64,000 nucleotides of DNA from Cupriavidus sp. UYMMa02A (lineage in GTDB: Bacteria; Pseudomonadota; Gammaproteobacteria; Burkholderiales; Burkholderiaceae). Of this stretch, positions 30,246 to 39,805 are shown in pieces. A program made the translations under genes and the position numbers. The notes under the pieces were generated by a model that saw only the letters and a program-made list of their open reading frames with translations, did no database searches and was not told the DNA's origin. The stretch lies in contig LRMT01000217.1 in the NCBI GenBank assembly GCA_001725945.1, forward strand, positions 1-64,000, written 5' to 3'. Within the stretch, counting starts at the first letter, position 1; every line of letters begins with the position of its first letter.

Positions 30246-31676
30246 TCAGGAAGATTTGTCCGCTACCGCGGGATAATGCAGGGTCTCGCCGGTTGCGTCC
30301 TCAGACGCCAGCGCTTCCAGCGCGACGCCGCGGGTCTCGATTCCCAGCATCCACACAGCGAGTGCCGCCACGACGAACGACAGCGCGCCGAGCGTGAACA
30401 CGCCGCCTTGACCGAAGACCGGCAATACCACGCCAACCACATAGGGCCCGATCAGCGAGCCGATTCGCCCGACTGCCGAGGCGAAGCCCGAGCCCGTAGC
30501 ACGCGAGCCGGTGCCATACTGTTCCGGCGTGTAGGTGTAAAGCACTGCCCACATGCCGAACAGGAAGAACTGCATCGCCAGGCCGGTGCCAACGAGCAGC
30601 GCGACACTGCCGCCGTACAGCGCACTCTGGCCATACAGGTACGCCATCATGCCGCCTCCGAGCAGCGACGCGATGCAGGTGGGCTTGCGCCCCCAGCGCT
30701 CGACGAGCCACGCCGCGCACAGGAAACCCGGCACGCCGCCGAGCGAGATCAGTACCGTGTAGTACACCGATTGCGTGACCGCAAAGCCGGCCTGCTGCAG
30801 TAGCGCGCCAAGCCAGGACGTCAGTCCGTAGAAGCCGAGCAGCGCGAAGAACCACAGCAGCCATACCATCGTCGTGCGGCGGCGGTAGGCGCCGCTCCAG
30901 ATCTCGCGCAGCGCGCCGCGCCCGCGCACTGGCTCGGCCATTGGCTGCTGCGACGGCCGCGGCAGCATCGCCACGCCGGCTGAACGCATCACCCTGGCCT
31001 CGATGCCACACATCACCGCGTCGGCCTCGGCGTGCCGGCCCGCATGCTCGAGCCAGCGCGGGGACTCGGGCACGATGCGGCGCACGATCAGCACGAATAC
31101 GGCCGGGATCGCAAGCAGCGCGAACACCGCGCGCCAGCCGAACTGCGGCAGCACGAAGTAAGAGACGATCCCTGCGGTAATAAAGCCAAGCGGCCAGAAG
31201 CCGTCCATCAGTGCAATCAGGCGGCCGCGGTTCGCGGTGGGGACGAATTCGGACAACAGCGTCTGCGCGACCGGAAACTCCATGCCCATGCCGATCCCGA
31301 GCAGTACGCGCCAGGCGATCAGCGCCTCGACGCTTTGCGCGGTCGAGCACAGGTACGACGCCACGCCCCACAGCACCATGCTCCACTGGAACACGGGCCG
31401 GCGTCCGAAGCGGTCCGCGAGCAGGCCGGCGAGCGCCGCGCCGACCACCATCCCGAAGAAGCTTGCGCTGGCGACGACGCCGGTCATGGCAGTGGAAAGC
31501 CCGAACTCCTGCTTGATGGAGCCCAGTATGAAGGTCATGGTGGCGAGATCGACCGAGTCGAAGAAAAATGCGATCGCGACGATGATGAAAATCAGCTTGT
31601 GGTAGCCGGAGAACGGCAGGCGTTCCAGCCGGGCGGCGGCATTCGCGCGCGCGGGTGAGGCGGTGGGTGTTGGCAT
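30246..31676 (-). CDS. MFS transporter, metabolite:H+ symporter
   Basis: Intact 476-residue major facilitator with twelve predicted membrane segments. SVDLATMTFILGSIKQEFGL (helix 1 with conserved aspartate), GLLADRFGRRPVFQWSM (loop 2-3 signature) and its repeat WLVERWGRKPTCIASLLGGG identify the sugar/organic-acid symporter group. RRIVPESPRWLEHAG marks the cytoplasmic loop after helix 6. It lies within the betaine locus, divergent from fdhA, and shares that promoter region, so it may carry betaine, choline, carnitine or a related acid; the substrate is not determinable from sequence. Confidence 0.87.
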   Translation of the reverse strand: MPTPTASPARANAAARLERLPFSGYHKLIFIIVAIAFFFDSVDLATMTFILGSIKQEFGLSTAMTGVVASASFFGMVVGAALAGLLADRFGRRPVFQWSMVLWGVASYLCSTAQSVEALIAWRVLLGIGMGMEFPVAQTLLSEFVPTANRGRLIALMDGFWPLGFITAGIVSYFVLPQFGWRAVFALLAIPAVFVLIVRRIVPESPRWLEHAGRHAEADAVMCGIEARVMRSAGVAMLPRPSQQPMAEPVRGRGALREIWSGAYRRRTTMVWLLWFFALLGFYGLTSWLGALLQQAGFAVTQSVYYTVLISLGGVPGFLCAAWLVERWGRKPTCIASLLGGGMMAYLYGQSALYGGSVALLVGTGLAMQFFLFGMWAVLYTYTPEQYGTGSRATGSGFASAVGRIGSLIGPYVVGVVLPVFGQGGVFTLGALSFVVAALAVWMLGIETRGVALEALASEDATGETLHYPAVADKSS

Positions 31677-32024
31677 GGCGTCCTTGAAAGAAATCAGGGC
31701 CTCTTAGCAGGTTGCTTGCAGGCCCCAATCTTCAGTAGACGCGGTTATCGCAGCACGCTCTGGAGCATACCCGTCGCCGGTCTGTGCAAATCCGACATCG
31801 TCGGAAAGGTGTGGCGCAGTGCCGCTCCGCCTGCGGTGGACAGCCGCGGGGTGGCGATATCGGGAGGAGCGCGGCGCGCCTTCGATGTCGGCGGCGTGCA
31901 AGCGCCTGTCGGGTTTTGGACATCCCGCACCGGTATCCCGGAATACGCTCCAAGACGCATGCCGCGCATACCGCGCCGATCGGCGTGGCCTCGGCACGAT
32001 TCAACGAGACATGGAGACAACGCG
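31677..32024. promoter_or_regulatory. Divergent promoter region MFS / fdhA with two candidate operators
   Basis: 348 bases without a convincing gene. It contains TGTGCAAATCCGACATCG at 31783-31800 (related to sites before glyA and sdaA) and TGTCGGGTTTTGGACAT at 31907-31923 (related to the one before the porin). A stretch near 31958-32011 (CGCGCCGATCGGC, ATTCAACGAG) is also similar to the sequence just before the porin start at 28965-28992, suggesting that the two promoters are of common origin. Confidence 0.45.
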
Positions 32025-33221
32025 ATGAGCAGCAACCGAGGAGTCGTATATCTTGGGCCGGGACAGGTCGAGGTGCAGAAGATCGACTATCCGAAAATGG
32101 TCGATCCCAGCGGCCGGGCCATTGGCCACGGCGTGATCCTCAAGGTCGTGAGCACGAACATCTGCGGGTCGGACCAGCACATGGTGCGCGGCCGAACGAC
32201 CGCACCGACTGGCCTCGTGCTCGGCCACGAGATCACCGGCGAGGTCATCGAAATTGGCCGCGACGTCGAAACGCTGAAGCTTGGCGATCTGGTGTCCGTG
32301 CCGTTCAATGTCGCGTGCGGCCGTTGCGCGATGTGCAAGGAGCAGCATACCGGCGTCTGCCTTAGCGTCAACCCGTCGCGTGCGGGTGGCGCGTATGGGT
32401 ACGTCGACATGGGCGGCTGGATCGGCGGGCAGTCCGAGTACGTGATGGTGCCGTATGCCGACTTCAACCTGCTGAGGTTTCCCGACCGCGACCAGGCGAT
32501 GGCGAAGATCCGCGATCTCACCTGCCTGTCGGACATCCTGCCGACGGGCTATCACGGCGCTGTCACCGCGGGTGTGAAGCCGGGCTCCACGGTCTATATC
32601 GCCGGCGCGGGCCCGGTCGGCATGGCGGCCGCCGCTTCGGCGCGCCTGCTCGGCGCGGCCTGCACCATCGTCGGCGACATGAACCCGGCGCGTCTCGCGC
32701 ACGCGAAGGCGATGGGCTTCGAAGTCGTGGATCTGTCGAAGGACGCAACGCTCGGCGAGCAGATTGCCGAGATTCTCGGCACGCCCGAGATCGACTGCGC
32801 GGTGGACTGCGTCGGCTTCGAGGCGCATGGTCACGGCTCGTCGGGCTATGTGGAGGAGGCGCCTGCCACGGTGCTCAATTCGCTGATGGAAATCACGCGG
32901 CCCGCCGGTGCGATCGGCATTCCGGGCCTGTACGTGACCGATGATCCCGGTGCCAAGGACGCCGCGGCGCAGCGCGGTAGCCTCAGCATCCGTTTCGGCC
33001 TGGGCTGGGCAAAGTCGCACTCATTCCATACGGGTCAGACGCCGGTCCTCAAGTACAACCGCAACCTGATGCAGGCGATCCTCCACAATCGCTTGCCGAT
33101 TGCAGAGATCGTCAATGTGACGGTCATTCCACTTGACCAGGCACCGGAAGGCTACAAGCAGTTCGATGGCGGCGCGCCACGCAAATTCGTCATCGATCCG
33201 CACGGGCTGTTGGCGGCCTGA
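32025..33221 (+). CDS. fdhA: Glutathione-independent formaldehyde dehydrogenase
   Basis: Intact, 398 residues, zinc-dependent medium-chain dehydrogenase. STNICGSDQHMVRGRTTAPT holds the catalytic zinc cysteine, GHEITGEV the histidine/glutamate, and VPFNVACGRCAMCKEQHTGV the structural zinc site; VYIAGAGPVGMAAAASARLL is the NAD-binding turn. This matches Pseudomonas FdhA, which oxidises free formaldehyde to formate and is induced by betaine through GbdR. Start at 32025 follows GGAGAC. It handles formaldehyde from DgcAB and SoxBDAG in parallel with the glutathione enzyme at 19093. Confidence 0.94.
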   Translation: MSSNRGVVYLGPGQVEVQKIDYPKMVDPSGRAIGHGVILKVVSTNICGSDQHMVRGRTTAPTGLVLGHEITGEVIEIGRDVETLKLGDLVSVPFNVACGRCAMCKEQHTGVCLSVNPSRAGGAYGYVDMGGWIGGQSEYVMVPYADFNLLRFPDRDQAMAKIRDLTCLSDILPTGYHGAVTAGVKPGSTVYIAGAGPVGMAAAASARLLGAACTIVGDMNPARLAHAKAMGFEVVDLSKDATLGEQIAEILGTPEIDCAVDCVGFEAHGHGSSGYVEEAPATVLNSLMEITRPAGAIGIPGLYVTDDPGAKDAAAQRGSLSIRFGLGWAKSHSFHTGQTPVLKYNRNLMQAILHNRLPIAEIVNVTVIPLDQAPEGYKQFDGGAPRKFVIDPHGLLAA

Positions 33222-33237
33222 CCACGCGCACGGAAAC

Positions 33238-33270
33238 AAAACGGGCGGCCGATTTGCGACCGCCCGTTTT
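33238..33270. terminator. Bidirectional intrinsic terminator between fdhA and the GlxA-type gene
   Basis: Stem AAAACGGGCGG / CCGCCCGTTTT, eleven perfect pairs with an eleven-base loop, located 17 bases after the fdhA stop. A-run and T-run on the two sides make it work for both converging genes. Confidence 0.9.
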
Positions 33271-33311
33271 GCTATTGGGGCAGTGTGGTTCACTGCCGCT
33301 TCCCCCGACGC

Positions 33312-34327
33312 TCACGCGTGCAGCATCACTGAAGAGGATGTATGCCCCGACGACTTTGCCAGCGGCGCGCTCTGCGCCCTGCGCTCGCGTGTAGGCGCGA
33401 AGCCGAACTCGTCACGGTAGCTCTTGCTGAAATGGCACGCGGACTGGAAGCCACATGCCATCGTGATGTGCATGATCGACATATCCGTCTGCAGCAGCAG
33501 TTCGCGCGCACGGCGCAGGCGCAATGTCAGGTAGTAATGCGTCGGCGTCATGCCGAGATGGTCGCGGAACAGGCGCTGCAATTGCCGCTGCGACAGGTTC
33601 GCCAGCCGTGCGAGCTCTTCGCGCGACAGTGGCTCCTCGATGTTGTTCTCCATCAGCGAGACCACCTCGAACAGAGACTTCTTCGCCGAGCCCAATCGTG
33701 CGACCAACGGGATTTTCTGCTGCGCGCTCGTGTCGCGCACATGCTCGACAATGAACTGCTCGGCAATCTGCGTGACGCGCGCGGTACCGACGCGACGGGT
33801 GATCAGGTTCAGCATCATGTCCAGCGGCGCGACGCCGCCGGTGCACGTGACCCGGTCGCGGTCGATCACGAACAGTTCCTTCAGGAAACGCGTGTCGGGA
33901 AACTCCTCCTTGAGTGCGGACATGTTTTCCCAGTGGATCGCGCAGGCATAGCCGGCCAGCAGGCCGGATCTCGCGAGGGCGTACGTGCCGGTGCAGAGGC
34001 TCCCCAGCAAGGTGCCCTCGCGCGCCGCGCGACGCAGCGTGGAGAGGTGCTCCGCTGTCGTCGAACGTTGCACGTCGATGCCGCCACAAACAAACACGAT
34101 GTCAGGACGCCCGATGCTGTCTGCCCGCTGGGTGTCGAGCGCCAGGCCGTTGCTGGCCGTCACCAGCCGCCGTCGGGGCTGATGATGCTCCAGCGGTACA
34201 GTTCCTGGCCGCTGAGGTAATTCGCCATGCGCAGCACTTCGATCGCATTGGTGAACGCGATCATGGTGAAGTTGGGTAGCGGCATGAACGCGAAGTGAGA
34301 TAACGACGCGGTGCGGTCGGTCGACAT
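33312..34327 (-). CDS. GlxA-family AraC-type regulator (second of three), one frameshift
   Basis: About 338 residues. Sensor domain: FAFMPLPNFTMIAFTNAIEV, VCGGIDVQRS, and LLGSLCTGTYALARSGLLAG with a cysteine at the nucleophile elbow. DNA-binding domain: LARLANLSQRQLQRLFRDHL and ITMACGFQSACHFSKSYRDE. One G is missing near 34165 (GGCGGCTGG), which stops the first part after ISPDGG. ATG at 34327 chosen for its AAGGA site; an ATG five codons upstream has none. Divergent from glyA across a region with a candidate operator. By family and location it is a strong candidate for the GbdR- or SouR-type activator of betaine catabolism. Confidence 0.87.
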
Positions 34328-34739
34328 GGGGGCGTCCTTCACATTTTTAAGGTGCGTCTCCAGCCCTCGGGAAAAGGGCCTGGATGCTTTTTACTTATTG
34401 TTAAGTCAGCCGCAACAACCATGCCATACGGCGAAACCCTAGCTCTTTAGTGGGGTGCCCCGCTGGAGACACGTTGGACGCGTTTCTTGTTGCACCGCAA
34501 ACGTGACACCCCGCACCCGCAATGCCCGCAACGCACCGCCGCTGTGCTCTCCCGGGGCCACTTGTGCAAATCGGACGCGAATGGCGGAAATGGAAAAGAA
34601 CGCGTCTGAATTCATCAATCGGCCAAAAACGCGAACGACAAGAATAGATCCGTTGGCAACGCTGTGCCGATCCGGCAAACAAGCCTGGCGCAGCGGGCCT
34701 CTCGCCCCCAGTCAGCCAATTCATCCAACACGGACCTCT
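34328..34739. promoter_or_regulatory. Divergent promoter region GlxA-type gene / glyA
   Basis: 412 bases with no supported gene. TGTGCAAATCGGACGCGAAT at 34563-34582 is the clearest copy of the element shared by the sdaA and fdhA promoters. A hairpin-forming CCCTCGGGAAAAGGG followed by a TTTTT tract lies at 34365-34392. No glycine riboswitch-like sequence was seen. Confidence 0.5.
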
Positions 34740-36013
34740 ATGTCGAACACCCAGTCTTTCTTCTCGCAGCCCCTGGCCGAGCGCGATGCGCTGGTTCGCG
34801 GCGCTCTTTCGAAGGAGCTCGAGCGCCAGCAGTCGCAGGTCGAACTGATCGCCTCGGAAAACATCGTGTCGCGTGCGGTGCTCGAGGCACAAGGCTCGGT
34901 CCTGACCAACAAGTACGCCGAAGGTTACCCAGGCAAGCGCTACTACGGCGGCTGCGAATTTGCGGACGAAGTCGAATCGCTCGCGATCGAGCGCGTGAAG
35001 CAGCTCTTTAACGCCGGCTTTGCCAACGTGCAGCCCCACTCGGGCGCCAGGCGAACGGCGCGGTGATGCTCGCGCTGACCAAGCCGGGCGACACCGTGCT
35101 CGGCATGTCGCTCGACGCGGGCGGCCACCTGACCCATGGCGCCAAGCCGGCGCTGTCGGGAAAGTGGTTCAACGCCGTGCAGTATGGCGTGAACCGCGAG
35201 TCGATGCTGATTGACTACGATCAGGTCGAAGCGCTCGCGCAAGAGCACAAGCCGAGCCTGATCATCGCCGGCTTCTCCGCGTATCCGCGCCAGCTCGATT
35301 TCGCCCGCTTCCGCGCGATCGCCGACAGCGTCGGCGCCAAACTGATGGTCGACATGGCGCACATCGCCGGTGTGATCGCTGCGGGCCGCCATTCGAACCC
35401 GGTCGAGCATGCGCACGTCGTCACCTCGACTACGCACAAGACCCTGCGCGGCCCGCGCGGCGGCTTCGTGCTGACCAACGATGAAGAGATCGCCAAGAAG
35501 ATCAACTCGGCCGTGTTCCCCGGGCTGCAGGGCGGCCCGTTGATGCACGTGATCGCAGCCAAGGCGGTGGCGTTCGGCGAGGCGCTGACGTCCGACTTCA
35601 GGACCTACATCGACAACGTCCTCGCGAACGCGAAGGCGCTTGGCGAAGTGTTGAAGGAAGGCGGTGTCGATCTCGTCACCGGCGGCACCGACAACCACCT
35701 GCTGCTGGTCGATCTGCGCCCCAAGGGGCTCAAGGGCACGCAGGTCGAGCAGGCGCTCGAACGTGCCGGCATCACCTGCAACAAGAACGGCATCCCGTTC
35801 GACACCGAGAAGCCGACCATCACGTCCGGCATCCGGCTCGGCGCGCCGGCCGCCACGACGCGCGGCTTCGGCGTTGCGGAGTTCCGCGAGATCGGCCGCC
35901 TGATCCTCGAGGTGTTCGAAGCGCTGCGCGCGAATCCGGAGGGCGACGCCGCCACCGAGCAGCGCGTGCGCCACCAGATCTTCGCGCTGTGCGATCGCTT
36001 CCCGATCTACTGA
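34740..36013 (+). CDS. glyA: Serine hydroxymethyltransferase, one frameshift
   Basis: About 424 residues. PLP enzyme interconverting glycine plus methylene-tetrahydrofolate and serine. [20 protein letters not shown] and [19 protein letters not shown] are hallmark N-terminal blocks; [15 protein letters not shown] and [15 protein letters not shown] (Schiff-base lysine) follow. Deletion of one C near 35051 (GCCAGGCG for GCCCAGGCG) breaks [16 protein letters not shown]. Here it uses the methylene groups from sarcosine oxidase to turn glycine into serine for SdaA. It resembles the betaine-linked GlyA1 of Pseudomonas by context. Confidence 0.95.
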
Positions 36014-36041
36014 CCCGACGAACGAAAAGACTGGAGCCCCC

Positions 36042-37013
36042 ATGAGCCCGCTGCACCAGGACAGCATCATTATCGACGGCCTGAACATCTCGAAGTTCGA
36101 GCGGTCGGTGTTTGAAGACATGAAGAAGGGCGGCGTCACGGCCGCGAACTGTACGGTCTCGGTCTGGGACAATTTCACCAAGACCGTCGACAACATTGCG
36201 CTGATGAAGAAGGCGATTCGCGACAACAGCGAACTGCTGACGCTGGTGCGTACGACTGACGACATCCGCCGCGCAAAGCATGAGGGAAAGACCGGCGTGA
36301 TCCTCGGCTTCCAGAACGCCCACGCGTTCGAGGACAACCTCGGTTATGTCGAAGCTTTTGCCGATATGGGCGTGCGCGTCGTGCAGCTCTGCTACAACAC
36401 GCAGAACCTGGTCGGCACCGGATGCTACGAGCGCGACGGCGGCCTGTCGGACTTCGGCCGTGAAGTGATCACCGAGATGAACCGCGTCGGGATCATGGTC
36501 GATCTGTCGCACGTTGGGGGCAACACCTCATCCGAGGCGATTGCGTTCTCGAAGAAGCCGGTCTGCTACTCGCACTGTCTGCCGTCCGGCCTCAAGGAAC
36601 ATCCGCGCAACAAGAGCGACGCGCAACTGAAGGAGATCGCCGATGCGGGCGGCTTCGTCGGCGTGACCATGTTCGCGCCGTTCCTCAAGCGCGGGATCGA
36701 GGCGACGGTCGACGACTACATCGAAGCGATCGACTACGTCGTCAACCTGATCGGCGAGGACGCGGTCGGCATCGGCACCGACTTCACGCAGGGCTACAGC
36801 ACCGAGTTCTTCGACATGCTGACGCACGACAAGGGCCGCTACCGGCGCCTGACCAATTTCGGCAAGGTGATCAACCCCGAAGGGATCCGGACCATCGGCG
36901 AGTTTCCGAACCTGACTGCGGCCATGGAGCGAGCCGGCTGGAAGGCCTCTCGCATCCGCAAGATCATGGGCGAGAACTGGGTGCGCGTCTTCAGGGAAGT
37001 GTGGGGCGCCTGA
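36042..37013 (+). CDS. Membrane dipeptidase (M19)-like protein of the betaine cluster, metal motif altered
   Basis: Intact, 323 residues of the renal dipeptidase family, with GKTGVILGFQNAHAFEDNLG, VQLCYNTQNLVGTG, MVDLSHVGGNTSSEAI, VCYSHCLPSGLKEHPRNKSD and GIGTDFTQG. The family's first metal motif HxD is not present: the corresponding N-terminal strand reads IIIDGLNISKFER, with leucine and isoleucine at the ligand positions. A homologue is known at the same place beside dgcA in Pseudomonas; its function in betaine use is not established. 28 bases after glyA; probably cotranscribed with it. Confidence 0.85.
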   Translation: MSPLHQDSIIIDGLNISKFERSVFEDMKKGGVTAANCTVSVWDNFTKTVDNIALMKKAIRDNSELLTLVRTTDDIRRAKHEGKTGVILGFQNAHAFEDNLGYVEAFADMGVRVVQLCYNTQNLVGTGCYERDGGLSDFGREVITEMNRVGIMVDLSHVGGNTSSEAIAFSKKPVCYSHCLPSGLKEHPRNKSDAQLKEIADAGGFVGVTMFAPFLKRGIEATVDDYIEAIDYVVNLIGEDAVGIGTDFTQGYSTEFFDMLTHDKGRYRRLTNFGKVINPEGIRTIGEFPNLTAAMERAGWKASRIRKIMGENWVRVFREVWGA

Positions 37014-37059
37014 TCCCCGACAGCGCCAGCTTTCAATCAAATCACCACAAACGGGACGG

Positions 37060-37079
37060 GCGCGCGCGATAGCGCGCGC
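37060..37079. repeat. GC-alternating hairpin between the dipeptidase-like and V4R genes
   Basis: GCGCGCGC-GATA-GCGCGCGC, a perfect eight-base stem in the 131-base gap. Without a T-run it is more likely an mRNA stabiliser or processing point than a terminator. Confidence 0.4.
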
Positions 37080-37144
37080 TCGCGGGCGACGCCGCGTCTA
37101 CGCAACGCTACCAGCGGCTTTCCTTTCCTCACGGAGTTATCACG

Positions 37145-37681
37145 ATGCAACCGCAACTGCCAATCGACGTTGATCCCGAAACCGGTGTCTGGACCACCGA
37201 CGCGCTGCCGATGCTTTATGTGCCGCGCCACTTCTTCACGAACAACCATGTCGCGGTCGAAGAGGCGCTTGGCCGCGAGGCGTACGAAGAGATCCTCTAC
37301 AAGGCCGGCTACAAGTCCGCCTACCACTGGTGCGATAAGGAGGCGCAGTTGCATGACATCAGCGGGATGGCCGTGTTCGAGCATTACCTGAAGCGGCTGT
37401 CGCAGCGCGGCTGGGGACTGTTTTCGATCCTCGAGGCCGATCCGGCGACGGCGAGCGCGCGCATCGCGCTGCGCCACTCGTCATTCGTGCTCCAGCAGCC
37501 GGAAAAAAGCGGCAAGCTTTGCTACATGTTCGCCGGTTGGTTCGCCGGCGCAATGGATTGGGTCAACGACACCACTCCCGCGGGCAAGCAAGCGCCCCCG
37601 CGCGCGCAGTCGAAGGAAGTGCAGTGCGCGGCCGAGGGGCACGATCACTGCGTATTCGAAGTGTCGCCGATCGCGCGCTGA
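37145..37681 (+). CDS. DUF5943 / V4R (4-vinyl reductase)-like domain protein
   Basis: Intact, 178 residues. N-terminal part MQPQLPIDVDPETGVWTTDA and MLYVPRHFFTNNHVAVEEAL, then a V4R-like small-ligand fold ending SKEVQCAAEGHDHCVFEVSP, where the CxxxGHxxC motif could bind metal. The homologous gene stands immediately before dgcA in Pseudomonas betaine clusters. Its role is unknown; a regulator of DgcAB assembly or a ligand sensor are possibilities. ATG at 37145. Confidence 0.8.
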   Translation: MQPQLPIDVDPETGVWTTDALPMLYVPRHFFTNNHVAVEEALGREAYEEILYKAGYKSAYHWCDKEAQLHDISGMAVFEHYLKRLSQRGWGLFSILEADPATASARIALRHSSFVLQQPEKSGKLCYMFAGWFAGAMDWVNDTTPAGKQAPPRAQSKEVQCAAEGHDHCVFEVSPIAR

Positions 37682-37742
37682 CACCGAAGCCGTCCGCCCC
37701 CCCAAAAATTCGAGACACACCAACGCCCAGAGGTCGACCGCG

Positions 37743-39803
37743 ATGCGTTATCCCCACCTGTTCAAACCTTTGCAGCTCAATCAGCTGACGCTCCGAAACC
37801 GGATCGTGAGTACGGCGCACGCGGAAGTGTATGCCGAGCCGGGCGGCCTGCCAGGTGACCGCTACATTCGCTATTACGAAGAGAAGGCAAAGGGCGGCGT
37901 CGGCCTGGCAATTTGCGGCGGCTCGAGCCCCGTGTCGATCGACAGTCCCCAGGCTGGTGGAAGTCGGTCAATCTCTCGACCGACAAGATCATCGATCCGC
38001 TGTCGCGGCTCGCCGAAACGATGCACCGGCACGGCGCCAAGATCATGATCCAGGCCACGCATATGGGACGCCGCTCGGCGTTTCACGGTGAGCACTGGCC
38101 GCACCTGATGACGCGTCCGGCGTGCGTGAGCCCGTGCACCGTGGCAACGCGAAGATCATCGAGGTCGAGGAGATCCGCCGCATCATCGCCGACTTCGCCG
38201 CAGCCGCGAAGCGCGTGAAGGATGCCGGCATGGACGGCATCGAGATCTCGGCCGCCCACCAGCACCTGATCGACCAGTTCTGGAGCCCGCGCACGAACTT
38301 CCGCACCGACGAGTGGGGCGGTAGCGTCGAGAACCGCATGCGCTTCGGCGTGGAGGTGCTCCAGGCGGTGCGTGAAGTGGTCGGCAAGGATTTCTGCGTT
38401 GGTCTGCGCATGTGCGGCGACGAGTTCCATGAAGACGGTCTCGATCACGAGCAACTGAAGGAGATCGCGCAGGCGATGTCCGAGTCGGGGCTTGTCGACT
38501 ATATCGGCGTGGTCGGCTCCGGCGCCGATACGCACAACACGCTCGCAAACTGCATGCCGCCGATGGCGCTCCCGCCCGAGCCGTTCGTGCACCTTGCCGC
38601 GGGCATCAAGTCGGTGATCAAGGTGCCGCTGATGCACGCGCAGAGCATCCGCGACGCGGGCCAGGCCGAGCGCCTGCTCGCAAACGGCATGGTCGACCTC
38701 GTCGGCATGACGCGCGCCCAGATCGCCGACCCGCACATGGTCATCAAGATTCGCGACGGCCGCGAAGACGAGATCAAGCAATGCGTCGGCGCTAACTACT
38801 GCATCGACCGCCAGTACAACGGCCTCGACGTGCTGTGCGTGCAGAACGCCGCGACTCGCGCGAGGCGACGATGCCGCACATCATCGAGAAGTCGCGTGGC
38901 CCGAAGCGCAAGGTGGTGGTGGTCGGTGCGGGCCCGGCCGGCCTGGAAGCGGCACGCGTCGCGCGCTCACGCGGCCATGACGTCGTGCTGTTCGAGAAGA
39001 ACACCGAAGTGGGCGGGCAAATCGTGCTCGCCGCCAAGGCACCGCAGCGCGAACAGATGCAGGGCATCGTGCGCTGGTTCGACATGGAGACCAAGCGGCT
39101 CGGCGTCGACCGGCGTCTGGGCGTTGAAGCGGATGCGAAGATGATCATGGCGGAGAAGCCGGACATCATCGTGCTCGCGACGGGCGGCCGGGCATTCTCC
39201 GATCAGGTGCCCGCCTGGGCCGTCGCCGAGGGGCTCGCGGTCAGTTCGTGGGACGTGCTGGCCGGCTGCGTCGAGGCGAAGGAGAACGTGCTCGTCTACG
39301 ACGGCGTGAGCACCCACGCCGGTGCGGGGGTTGCCGACTACCTGGCGAGCCGCGGTGCGAAGGTCGAGATCGTGACGCCGGACGTCAAGGTGGCCGATGA
39401 CTGCGGCGGCACCACCTTCCCGATTTTCTACCGCCGCCTGTACGCGCAGGGCGTGATTCATACGCCGAACTACTGGCTCGATCGTGTCTACGAGGAAGGC
39501 GGCAAGAAGATCGCGGTGCTGCGCAACGAGTACACGGAAGAACTCGAGGAGCGCGCCGTCGATCAGGTCGTGATCGAGAACGGTTCGACCCCGAACGACG
39601 CGCTGTACTGGAAGCTCAAGCCGGAATCGCTCAATCGCGGCCAGGTCGACGTGCACAAGCTGTTTGCGTCGGAGCCGCAGCCGTGCCTGTCGGAGCCGCT
39701 CGGAAATGGCCGCTTCCTGTTGTTTCGCGTGGGCGACTGCATCTCGATGCACAACATTCACGGCGCGATCTATGACGCGCTGCGGCTCGTGAAGGACTTC
39801 TGA
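37743..39803 (+). CDS. dgcA: Dimethylglycine demethylase subunit DgcA (three frameshifts)
   Basis: About 688 residues of the old-yellow-enzyme/trimethylamine dehydrogenase type. N-terminal FMN TIM barrel (MRYPHLFKPLQLNQLTLRNR; HQHLIDQFWSPRTNFRTDEW; VVGSGADTHN), a 4Fe-4S cysteine set CVGANYC...LCVQNAA, and a C-terminal FAD/NAD fold (VVVVGAGPAGLEAARVARS). Oxidises dimethylglycine to sarcosine, releasing formaldehyde. Single deletions near 37955, 38118 and 38855 move the frame 0 to 2 to 1 to 0 exactly as successive one-base losses would. Electrons pass to DgcB and the ETF encoded directly downstream. Confidence 0.93.
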
Positions 39804-39805
39804 CG

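Noticed and set aside
34328-34739. Glycine riboswitch before glyA (and before the GcvT-like gene at 51630-51738)
   Set aside because: The conserved glycine aptamer sequences were not found in either leader.
37060-37079. GC-alternating hairpin as an intrinsic terminator
   Set aside because: There is no T-run and the flanking genes appear to belong to one functional unit; kept only as a repeat.
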